6,835 nt of DNA from JBDRLD01 sp043813445. Lineage in GTDB: Bacteria; Patescibacteriota; Patescibacteriia; JACPHY01. Shown piece by piece: positions 1-5,345 of this stretch. The position numbers and the translations under genes were made by a program. The notes beneath the pieces were generated by a model that saw nothing but the letters and a program-made list of their open reading frames with translations, had not been told where the DNA came from and made no database searches. The stretch lies in NCBI GenBank assembly GCA_043813445.1, contig JBDRLD010000035.1, positions 1 through 6,835 on the forward strand, read 5' to 3'. Every line of letters begins with the position of its first letter. Positions within the stretch are counted from its first letter, which is position 1.

Positions 1-861
1 GAGGAACACGCGCTTCCGTTGCGGAGCGTTCTAGATGCGCTTCGGATTCGGCAGTGTATAGACGACGCGGATGCGCGTGCGGAACGCCAGGGCGGTCGGG
101 CGCGGATTGGCATTATCGGAGGCGGCCCCATTGGAGTAGAGCTGGCAACTGCTATTTCATCCGCTCATCGGGCGGTGGAAGTAATGCTTGTCGAGCGCAA
201 CTCACGGTTTTTAGATCGCGCGCCAAAGCGTCTCAGCGGTGTAGCGCTCCGCCAAGCTCGCGAATCGGGTATTCGGGTTCATCTTGATACGGCCGTGGCA
301 CGAGTCAATGTGGGTGTGTGTACGCTGCAGCCACGTCCAATGAAAGCGGGGGAGGAGCGCGAGCATCTGCTTTGTGGCTTTGAAGGAGATTCGATTGATG
401 TGGAGGTTGATGGATTGATCTGGGCAACCGGCAATGTGTACGGTCCGCTGTCGCTTGCTGAAGGACTTCCAAGTGATCCAAGCGGACGCATTCGAGTTGA
501 TAACGAGTTGAGAGTACAGGGAGAGCGCAACATTTTCGCGATGGGGGATTGCGCCGCATTCGGTGACACTGGCCTTGCCCCACGCGCGGCGATTGCGGAT
601 CACCAAGTGGCGACCGTAGAGCAGAATGTGCTTTCCAGTATCGGATTTGGACAAATGCGAGCGTATCGAGAGCGAGTGCTACCGGAAATAATAACCCTTG
701 CGTCGCATCGAGCGGGGTTTCGATACCGGAGACTCGTTCTGGCGGGATTTTTGCCATGGTTGCTCTACCAGATTATTGTATTGCGTTATTTTCAGCGCGC
801 TTTCGGTTTTGTGCGTGGGCTGCACGCGCAATCGGTAGAGCAGTTTGAGGGAATGGTTTAA
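1..861 (+). CDS. Type II NADH dehydrogenase-like FAD oxidoreductase, 5'-truncated by the window edge
   Basis: This is the C-terminal 286 residues of a pyridine nucleotide-disulfide oxidoreductase of the NDH-2 type (COG1252-like), which passes electrons from NADH through FAD to a quinone without pumping protons. The reading frame is open from base 1, and its first residues (EEHALPLRS, then an A-LRIR stretch) match the internal segment that precedes the NADH-binding domain in this family, so roughly the first 100 or more residues lie outside the window. Visible are the NADH Rossmann motif GGGPIG (residues 40-45 of the partial protein) with an acidic end to the second strand (VMLVE), the IWATG strand, and the FAD-contacting motif FAMGDCA with Asp183. 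A hydrophobic stretch at about 245-264 (LVLAGFLPWLLYQIIVLRYF) fits the C-terminal membrane-associating region of NDH-2. The TTG at 19 is not the start. The stop lies 21 bases before pgk. The electron acceptor cannot be told from sequence; another FAD/NAD oxidoreductase is possible. Confidence 0.85.
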   Translation, partial: EEHALPLRSVLDALRIRQCIDDADARAERQGGRARIGIIGGGPIGVELATAISSAHRAVEVMLVERNSRFLDRAPKRLSGVALRQARESGIRVHLDTAVARVNVGVCTLQPRPMKAGEEREHLLCGFEGDSIDVEVDGLIWATGNVYGPLSLAEGLPSDPSGRIRVDNELRVQGERNIFAMGDCAAFGDTGLAPRAAIADHQVATVEQNVLSSIGFGQMRAYRERVLPEIITLASHRAGFRYRRLVLAGFLPWLLYQIIVLRYFQRAFGFVRGLHAQSVEQFEGMV

Positions 862-862
862 T
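857..862 (+). promoter_or_regulatory. Possible extended -10 box ahead of pgk
   Basis: TTTAAT, five of six matches to TATAAT, overlaps the stop codon of the flavoprotein gene and is preceded by TGG, giving an extended -10 pattern (TGn then the hexamer). A start site about seven bases downstream would leave a leader of about 14 bases before pgk. No convincing -35 box lies 16-18 bases upstream. It is weak, and pgk may simply be read through from the gene before it. Confidence 0.25.
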
Positions 863-865
863 TAT

Positions 866-881
866 TTGATCTAGCTATCAA
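866..881 (+). repeat. Short inverted repeat before the pgk start
   Basis: TTGAT and ATCAA face each other across a six-base spacer (CTAGCT) and end one base before the pgk start codon. The size and position would suit an operator or a small initiation-region hairpin, but five base pairs can arise by chance and no regulator is known here. Confidence 0.25.
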
Positions 882-882
882 T

Positions 883-2079
883 ATGCGACTGCATCGTCTA
901 TCAGATCTGGGAGATCTTTCAGGGAAGTGCGTCATTGTACGTTGCGATCTGAATGTACCAATGGAGAAAGGGCGCATTGCTGAAGATACGAAGATTCGAG
1001 CGGCGGCTGAAACGATTCGTGCACTTCGGAAGGATGGAGCGTCGTGTGTGCTCTGCTCTCATCTCGGAGAGGGGAAGGCCAGTGAGACACTACGACCGGT
1101 AGCGACACGGTTTTCACGTGTACTTTCAGGCACTCGGGTAAGTTTCACAGATTTTCGTATCGGAAGTGAGCAATTACAGCGGCGGTTGAAACGGATGAAG
1201 CCGGGCGATGTGCTACTCCTCGAAAATCTCCGCCACTATGCGGGTGAGCAATCGAACGATCCGAAATTTGCTGCGCAGCTTGCGGCTTGCGGGGATGTGT
1301 ATGTGAATGATGCGTTTGCGGTAAGTCATCGCAGTCATGCATCTGTTGTTGCGATTGTCGGGCTACTTCCTTCTGCGGCAGGACTGCTCGTCGAGCGAGA
1401 GATCGATGCACTTGAACGCGTAACTGATAAAGCGCGTCCGCCTTTTATTGTACTTCTTGGTGGAGCGAAGATTATCACGAAGGTTCCGGTAATCAAGAAG
1501 TTGCTTGGTATGGCGGATAGCGTGCTTTTGGGTGGCGCGGTTGCCCAGCATTTTCTTGTTGCGCAGGGGTATGACGTTGGCGGCTCATTAATTGATGCAG
1601 AAGGAGTTTCGGCGGCACGACAAATTCTTCGAACTCAGAAACAGCGGAATCTTACACTTCCGATAGATGTAGTTACCGGAGATCCGAAGGGGAAGCGGAA
1701 GGAGATACGGATTGTGCGTATTGGGCCGCGCCCGCATGAAATATGTCCGAAGAATATGTCCATTTTGGATATTGGACCCATGACAATACAAGCATACGCA
1801 CAGCAGCTTCGGTCCGCGGCAACATTACTCTGGAACGGCCCAATGGGGCAATTCGAGCGAGCACCATTTCATCATGGCAGCGTCATGCTTGCGCGGGTCA
1901 TTGCATCGCGCGCTTCAGGGCGTGCGTATGGGGTTGTTGGAGGAGGGGAGACGCTCGAAGTACTTGCGAAGACACACATGGCGAAGTATATCGATCACGC
2001 ATCAACCGGAGGCGGAGCGATGCTTGCGTTCATTGCGGGTGAGCGCATGCCGGCTTTGGAGGCTCTCCGAGTGAAGTGA
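883..2079 (+). CDS. pgk: Phosphoglycerate kinase, divergent form (398 aa)
   Basis: PGK makes ATP and 3-phosphoglycerate from 1,3-bisphosphoglycerate and ADP in the cytoplasm. The length is normal and both domains are present. N-domain substrate-site motifs: VRCDLNVP (19-26), SHLG (59-62), LLENLR with Arg117, and NDAFAVSHRSH with Arg150. C-domain nucleotide-site motifs: LGGAK with Lys196 and Lys200, WNGPMG (317-322), GGGET (353-357) and STGGGA. Three usually invariant positions differ: Lys37 stands where Arg38 of the human enzyme binds the phosphoglycerate, Glu63 where SHLGRP carries Arg65, and Glu356 where GGGDT has Asp. The loop after SHLG is about four residues shorter than usual, and GGGMA is replaced by GGAVA. 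From memory, short-loop PGKs with NDAFAxSHRxHAS and LGGAKxxTK patterns occur in Candidate Phyla Radiation genomes. The ATG at 883 is the natural N-terminus; no Shine-Dalgarno precedes it. PGK identity is firm; full activity is inferred. Confidence 0.95.
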   Translation: MRLHRLSDLGDLSGKCVIVRCDLNVPMEKGRIAEDTKIRAAAETIRALRKDGASCVLCSHLGEGKASETLRPVATRFSRVLSGTRVSFTDFRIGSEQLQRRLKRMKPGDVLLLENLRHYAGEQSNDPKFAAQLAACGDVYVNDAFAVSHRSHASVVAIVGLLPSAAGLLVEREIDALERVTDKARPPFIVLLGGAKIITKVPVIKKLLGMADSVLLGGAVAQHFLVAQGYDVGGSLIDAEGVSAARQILRTQKQRNLTLPIDVVTGDPKGKRKEIRIVRIGPRPHEICPKNMSILDIGPMTIQAYAQQLRSAATLLWNGPMGQFERAPFHHGSVMLARVIASRASGRAYGVVGGGETLEVLAKTHMAKYIDHASTGGGAMLAFIAGERMPALEALRVK

Positions 2080-2099
2080 TATTATCGCGCGTAACTATC
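2078..2099 (+). repeat. Imperfect inverted repeat in the pgk-eno gap
   Basis: GATATTA (2078-2084) and TAACTATC (2092-2099) can pair with one bulged C across the loop TCGCGCG. The structure begins in the pgk stop codon. It is AT-rich and has no T-run after it, so it is unlikely to end transcription; an operator or a chance structure are both possible. Confidence 0.2.
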
Positions 2100-2125
2100 T
2101 AGACACATTCTAATAGCATAAAACT

Positions 2126-3391
2126 ATGGCACGAATTCGAACGATAAGCGCGTGGGAAGTGCTCGATTCTCGAGGTAATCCAACAATCCGTGCAATGGTT
2201 GAACTACGGAACGGTGTGCGCGGGGTCGCTTCGGTTCCCTCGGGCGCATCGACGGGTTCGCATGAGGCGCTGGAACTTCGGGATGGCGACAAGCGCAGGT
2301 ACGGCGGCAAGGGTGTCCTCAAGGCCGTGCACAACGTACAGCGCCGCATCGCACCATCGCTTCGAGGTGTCGAGGTGTCAAATCTGCGGCGAGTGGATGA
2401 GCGAATGCTCGAGCTTGATGGAACAGAGCAGAAATCACGACTTGGTGCGAACGCGATCCTAGCGGTATCGCTTGCGTGTGCGCGCGCAGCTGCGGTGGAT
2501 TGGCAGCTCCCGCTCTACGAATTCCTTCGGCGAGCATACGCGATCGATGAAGAGCGGTTTCATCTTCCGCGGCCGATGATGAATATAGTGAACGGCGGCC
2601 GACACGCTGATTCCGGCTTGACTGTTCAGGAATTCATGGTACTCCCAAAGCGTGCCGCGTTCCGCGAGCGCGTTCGCGTTGGTGCGGAAGTGTTTCACTC
2701 CCTACGAGCGGTGCTCCATGAGCGCGGACTGGCGACGACCGTTGGCGATGAAGGTGGTTTTGCGCCAAAGCTTCATTCGAATGAACAGGCGCTCGAACTT
2801 ATTGTCGAAGCGATTACACGGGCGAAGTATGTGCCCGGAAAGGATGTGGAAATCGGGATGGACGTCGCAGCTACGGAGTTTTATTTCAAAGGAAAGTACT
2901 ATTTGAACGATCGTTTCGGCAAGCGTCAACATCCATGGACCGCAGAGAAGCTCATGGAGCGTGTTGAACAGTGGATATCAGAGTATCCCATTGTCTCGAT
3001 AGAGGATCCGCTCGCAGAGGATGACTGGAAGGGGTGGGCGGAGCTCACGAAGCGCATCGGGAAGCGCGTCCGGCTTATCGGTGATGATCTTTTCGTAACG
3101 AATGCGAAGCGACTACAGCGTGGTATTGATTCGAACGTTGCCAATGCGATTCTCATAAAGGTGAATCAAATTGGTACACTCTCCGAAACAATGGACACGA
3201 TCGCGCTCGCAAAAGAGAATGGATACGATGTCATCATCTCGCACCGATCTGGCGAGACGGCAGATACATTTATAGCAGATCTCGCGGTTGCGGTGAATGC
3301 CGGGTACATTAAGACGGGATCGTTGTCGCGATCGGAACGAGTAGAGAAATACAACCGACTCATGGAGATTGAACGTGAACTTGCAGGATAA
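2126..3391 (+). CDS. eno: Enolase (phosphopyruvate hydratase, 421 aa)
   Basis: Enolase converts 2-phosphoglycerate to phosphoenolpyruvate and water, using two Mg2+ ions. The length is typical (about 410-435). The N-terminal domain has the DSRGNPT motif and the mobile catalytic loop SGASTG. The barrel domain keeps the catalytic set: His160 and Glu169 in NGGRHAD and QEFM, Glu209 in GDEGGFAP, metal ligands Asp246 (GMDVAATEFY), Glu293 (SIEDPL) and Asp320 (GDDLFVTN), Lys345 in the enolase signature LIKVNQIGTLSE, His373-Arg374-Ser375 (SHRSGET) and Lys396 (IKTGSLSRSER). Arg159 in NGGRHAD is a position that is Ser or Glu in many enolases. The C-terminal end (KYNRLMEIERELAG) is normal. No Shine-Dalgarno is visible; the start context is AAACT-ATG. 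The gene lies 46 bases after pgk and 2 bases before gpmI, consistent with a lower-glycolysis operon. In other bacteria enolase also binds RNase E or appears on the surface; nothing here speaks to that. Confidence 0.98.
   Translation: MARIRTISAWEVLDSRGNPTIRAMVELRNGVRGVASVPSGASTGSHEALELRDGDKRRYGGKGVLKAVHNVQRRIAPSLRGVEVSNLRRVDERMLELDGTEQKSRLGANAILAVSLACARAAAVDWQLPLYEFLRRAYAIDEERFHLPRPMMNIVNGGRHADSGLTVQEFMVLPKRAAFRERVRVGAEVFHSLRAVLHERGLATTVGDEGGFAPKLHSNEQALELIVEAITRAKYVPGKDVEIGMDVAATEFYFKGKYYLNDRFGKRQHPWTAEKLMERVEQWISEYPIVSIEDPLAEDDWKGWAELTKRIGKRVRLIGDDLFVTNAKRLQRGIDSNVANAILIKVNQIGTLSETMDTIALAKENGYDVIISHRSGETADTFIADLAVAVNAGYIKTGSLSRSERVEKYNRLMEIERELAG
3385..3388 (+). promoter_or_regulatory. Weak Shine-Dalgarno AGGA for gpmI, inside the end of eno
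   Basis: AGGA lies in the last two sense codons of eno, five bases before the gpmI start codon. Together with the two-base gap between the genes, this points to coupled translation of eno and gpmI. It is the only plausible ribosome binding site I see ahead of any gene in the window. Confidence 0.4.
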
Positions 3392-3393
3392 CT

Positions 3394-4971
3394 ATGCCTA
3401 AGCAACAAGGACCGGTTGTGCTCTGTATCCTTGATGGATTCGGTATTGCACCGGACAGCAAAGGGAACGGAGTCACGCGTGCGGGGATGCCGAACTTCAA
3501 TCACTGCATTCGAACGTATCCAACCATGACGCTAAAGGCGTCCGGCTTGGTAGTCGGCCTTCCACGTAGTGAGATGGGAAACTCTGAGGTTGGACATTTG
3601 AACATCGGGACGGGGCGTGTGTTCTACCAGAATAGACAGCGCATCGACCATGCGGTTGAACGTGGGGAGTTTCATGCTAATGAAGCATTTCAGAGAACCG
3701 TCAAGCACGTCCGTGAGCGCGGTTCGCAACTCCACCTCATCGGACTCGTTTCCACCGGAGGAGTGCACAGCCACCAGGAACACTGTCACGCACTTATTGA
3801 GTTCGCGAAGAAACAGAAGGTAAAGGAGGTATATATCCACGCCATGCTTGACGGTCGTGACGCAATCTACAACAGTGGCGTGAAATTTATTGATCGACTT
3901 GAGAAGTTTTGTAAGCAACAGGGGGTGGGGAAGATCGCGACAATTTCGGGGCGGTACTTTGGGATGGATCGTGATAAACGTTGGGATCGAGAGGAGCGCG
4001 CGTATCGAGCGATGGTGGAAGGGGTTGGTGAGACTGCGACGCATGCGAAGGAGGCAATCGTAGCGAGCTACGAAAAGAAGATATACGATGAGGAATTCCC
4101 ACCGACCGTGATGGTGAAAGGGGACTCGCCAATCGGACGCATTCAGGACGGTGACGGCATTATCTTCTTCAACTTCCGCGCAGATCGCGCACGGCAGCTT
4201 ACGCGTGCATTTGTGGATCCGAAGTTTAAAGGGTTCGAGCGAACACAATTGAAGGATATTCATTTTGCCGCGATGATGGAGTACGAGAAGGGTCTCGATG
4301 TGGATATCGCGTTTCCTCCTGAGGAAATTCCAACAAGTCTCGGTCAGGAGTGGAGCGATCGGAAGCTAAAACAGCTGCATATCGCAGAGACAGAGAAGTA
4401 CATGCACGTCACGTTCTTTTTTAACGGTATGCGCGAGGAAGAGCTTCCTAATGAGCACCGCATCCTTATTCCGTCACCGAAGGTTGCATCGTACGATACA
4501 CAGCCGGAGATGTCAGCACCGAAGATTTGCTCGAGTTTGGTCAAAGAGATTCGTGACGGATTATTTGACTGTGCGGTGGTGAATTTTGCGAATGCGGACA
4601 TGGTCGGGCACACTGGTGCCATAGATGCGACGGTCAGCGCTAATGCGACTGTTGACAAGTGTCTTGGTGAGGTTCTTGCTGCAATGAACGAGCGGAACGG
4701 TACACTTATTGTGACTGCGGATCATGGGAATGCCGAGGAGCTGCTCAATCTGAAGACTGGAGAAATTGACAAGGAACACTCGACCAACCCCGTCCCATTC
4801 ATTCTCTGCGGGACGAAGTATGTGGATCAACCAAGTGCGGAGCTGAAGGCGGTGGATTGGGATCTCAGTCTGCTTCAGCCGGTTGGCATGCTGGCAGACA
4901 TTGCTCCGACTGTACTTGGAATCATGGGGATCCCACAGCCATCGGGCATGTCAGGGCAATCACTCCTCTAA
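3394..4971 (+). CDS. gpmI: 2,3-bisphosphoglycerate-independent phosphoglycerate mutase (525 aa)
   Basis: This Mn2+-dependent mutase interconverts 3- and 2-phosphoglycerate through a phosphoserine intermediate and belongs to the alkaline phosphatase superfamily. The length is typical (about 510-550). Metal and catalytic residues appear in order: Asp14 (ILDGFG), nucleophile Ser64 (MGNSEVGH), His125 (STGGVHSH), Arg155 and Asp156 (LDGRD), the GRYFGMDRDKRWDR segment, the NFRADRARQ segment (usually NFRPDRA), Lys in HIAETEKY, Asp402 and His406 (NADMVGHTG), Asp443 and His444 (TADHGN), and His462 (EHSTNP). The inserted transferase domain, roughly residues 80-310, is intact. LDGFG in place of the common LDGWG and HAMLDGRDAIY in place of HAFLDGRDTPP are mild variants. 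The gene starts two bases after eno, so the two are almost surely cotranscribed. The cofactor-dependent mutase is a different fold, so the assignment to GpmI is secure. Confidence 0.98.
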   Translation: MPKQQGPVVLCILDGFGIAPDSKGNGVTRAGMPNFNHCIRTYPTMTLKASGLVVGLPRSEMGNSEVGHLNIGTGRVFYQNRQRIDHAVERGEFHANEAFQRTVKHVRERGSQLHLIGLVSTGGVHSHQEHCHALIEFAKKQKVKEVYIHAMLDGRDAIYNSGVKFIDRLEKFCKQQGVGKIATISGRYFGMDRDKRWDREERAYRAMVEGVGETATHAKEAIVASYEKKIYDEEFPPTVMVKGDSPIGRIQDGDGIIFFNFRADRARQLTRAFVDPKFKGFERTQLKDIHFAAMMEYEKGLDVDIAFPPEEIPTSLGQEWSDRKLKQLHIAETEKYMHVTFFFNGMREEELPNEHRILIPSPKVASYDTQPEMSAPKICSSLVKEIRDGLFDCAVVNFANADMVGHTGAIDATVSANATVDKCLGEVLAAMNERNGTLIVTADHGNAEELLNLKTGEIDKEHSTNPVPFILCGTKYVDQPSAELKAVDWDLSLLQPVGMLADIAPTVLGIMGIPQPSGMSGQSLL

Positions 4972-4977
4972 TATATT
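4972..4977 (+). promoter_or_regulatory. Possible -10 box ahead of the small gene
   Basis: TATATT directly follows the gpmI stop codon and would start RNA about seven bases before the ATG at 4992. I see no matching -35 box. The AT-rich run is also what one would expect in any short spacer, so support is weak. Confidence 0.2.
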
Positions 4978-4991
4978 TAGCAGAAACACAT

Positions 4992-5258
4992 ATGGGAATT
5001 CTAGATGTTTTTCGTGGTCGCGCGTCATCACAAAAGGGTGACGTTGGTGCGGACAGTGGACTGGATGCCGCACATCTCGCACTTCAGCGGGCGATCCTCA
5101 GGTGTGATTCATTGCGTCCGGCATATGATGCTGGCCAAATGACCATTGAGGAACTCGTGAGCAAGTTGCGCTACAACAACTTCGAGTTTGAAGTGATTCG
5201 GAAAGCGGTCGAGGAGAGTTGGGGGATGGCGGTTCCTGAGCGTCTCCTCTCAGAATAG
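4992..5258 (+). CDS. Small protein of unknown function (88 aa)
   Basis: I do not recognise this protein. It begins MGILDVFRGR, has a short polar, glycine- and serine-containing stretch to about residue 23, then two segments likely to be helical: about 24-47 (centred on AAHLALQRAILRCDS) and about 50-78 (MTIEELVSKL through VIRKAVEESWG). It has one cysteine (residue 38), no signal peptide and no membrane segment, so it is probably cytoplasmic. By eye, the AGQMTIEELVSKL part faintly recalls the G-x-IT-x-EEF pattern of SHOCT-type short helical domains, but this is too weak to name it. The frame is open upstream to 4857, but that extension would overlap gpmI and reads as low-complexity shadow sequence, so the ATG at 4992, 20 bases after gpmI, is preferred. 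No Shine-Dalgarno is visible. Coding is supported by frame integrity between two real genes and by its spacing in the apparent operon. Confidence 0.7.
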   Translation: MGILDVFRGRASSQKGDVGADSGLDAAHLALQRAILRCDSLRPAYDAGQMTIEELVSKLRYNNFEFEVIRKAVEESWGMAVPERLLSE

Positions 5259-5264
5259 AAAATG

Positions 5265-5270
5265 TATAAT
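5265..5270 (+). promoter_or_regulatory. Perfect TATAAT just after the small gene
   Basis: An exact -10 consensus begins six bases after the stop codon of the small gene. No -35 match lies 16-18 bases upstream, and TG sits directly next to the hexamer, one base off the extended -10 position. If active, the RNA would start inside the left arm of the hairpin at 5272-5299. It could also be a chance AT-rich run. Confidence 0.25.
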
Positions 5271-5271
5271 G

Positions 5272-5299
5272 TGGTGCTGCACAGAAGTGTGCAGCACCA
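5272..5299 (+). terminator. Perfect 12-bp hairpin between the small gene and thiI; terminator-like but without a T-run
   Basis: TGGTGCTGCACA (5272-5283) pairs without mismatch with TGTGCAGCACCA (5288-5299) around the four-base loop GAAG. Seven of the twelve pairs are G-C. The stem is far stronger than anything else I see between genes. Its place 13 bases after a stop codon and before a plausible new promoter suits the end of the glycolytic transcript. The bases that follow (TTGGTATTGACT) lack the T-tract of a classical intrinsic terminator, so it may instead be an RNA-stabilising or processing hairpin, or a protein-binding palindrome. Confidence 0.5.
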
Positions 5300-5305
5300 T
5301 TGGTA

Positions 5306-5334
5306 TTGACTGATGACCTGTTCTCCGTTACAGT
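5306..5334 (+). promoter_or_regulatory. Candidate sigma70-type promoter for thiI
   Basis: TTGACT (5306-5311, five of six matches to the -35 consensus) is followed after exactly 17 bases by TACAGT (5329-5334, four of six matches to the -10 consensus). This is the only place in the window where I found both boxes at proper spacing. RNA would start near 5341, only about five bases before the thiI ATG, giving an almost leaderless message. Confidence 0.4.
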
Positions 5335-5345
5335 TTCAGACAACT

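Noticed and set aside
19..861. TTG at 19 as the start of the first gene
   Set aside because: The frame is open to base 1 and the upstream residues EEHALP match the interior of the NDH-2 family, so the gene is cut by the window edge.
2077..2097. UGA read as glycine (genetic code 25 of some candidate phyla)
   Set aside because: The only relevant TGA is at the natural end of pgk; no gene has an in-frame TGA at a conserved glycine, so the standard bacterial code explains everything.
3532..4263. A 243-codon open frame on the minus strand opposite gpmI
   Set aside because: It lies wholly within a certain, highly conserved gene, shows no recognisable motif, and its openness follows from the codon composition of gpmI.
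4857..4991. A longer form of the small protein starting at 4857 inside gpmI
   Set aside because: It would overlap the conserved end of gpmI by over 100 bases, and the residues there look like an out-of-frame translation.
5272..5299. The hairpin as a riboswitch or T-box for thiI
   Set aside because: A single simple stem of 28 bases has none of the conserved core elements of known riboswitches, and the whole gap is only 87 bases.
5313..5345. An 11-residue N-terminal extension of ThiI from the ATG at 5313
   Set aside because: The extra residues do not resemble ThiI N-termini, and a good -10 candidate lies inside this stretch; the ATG at 5346 fits the family.
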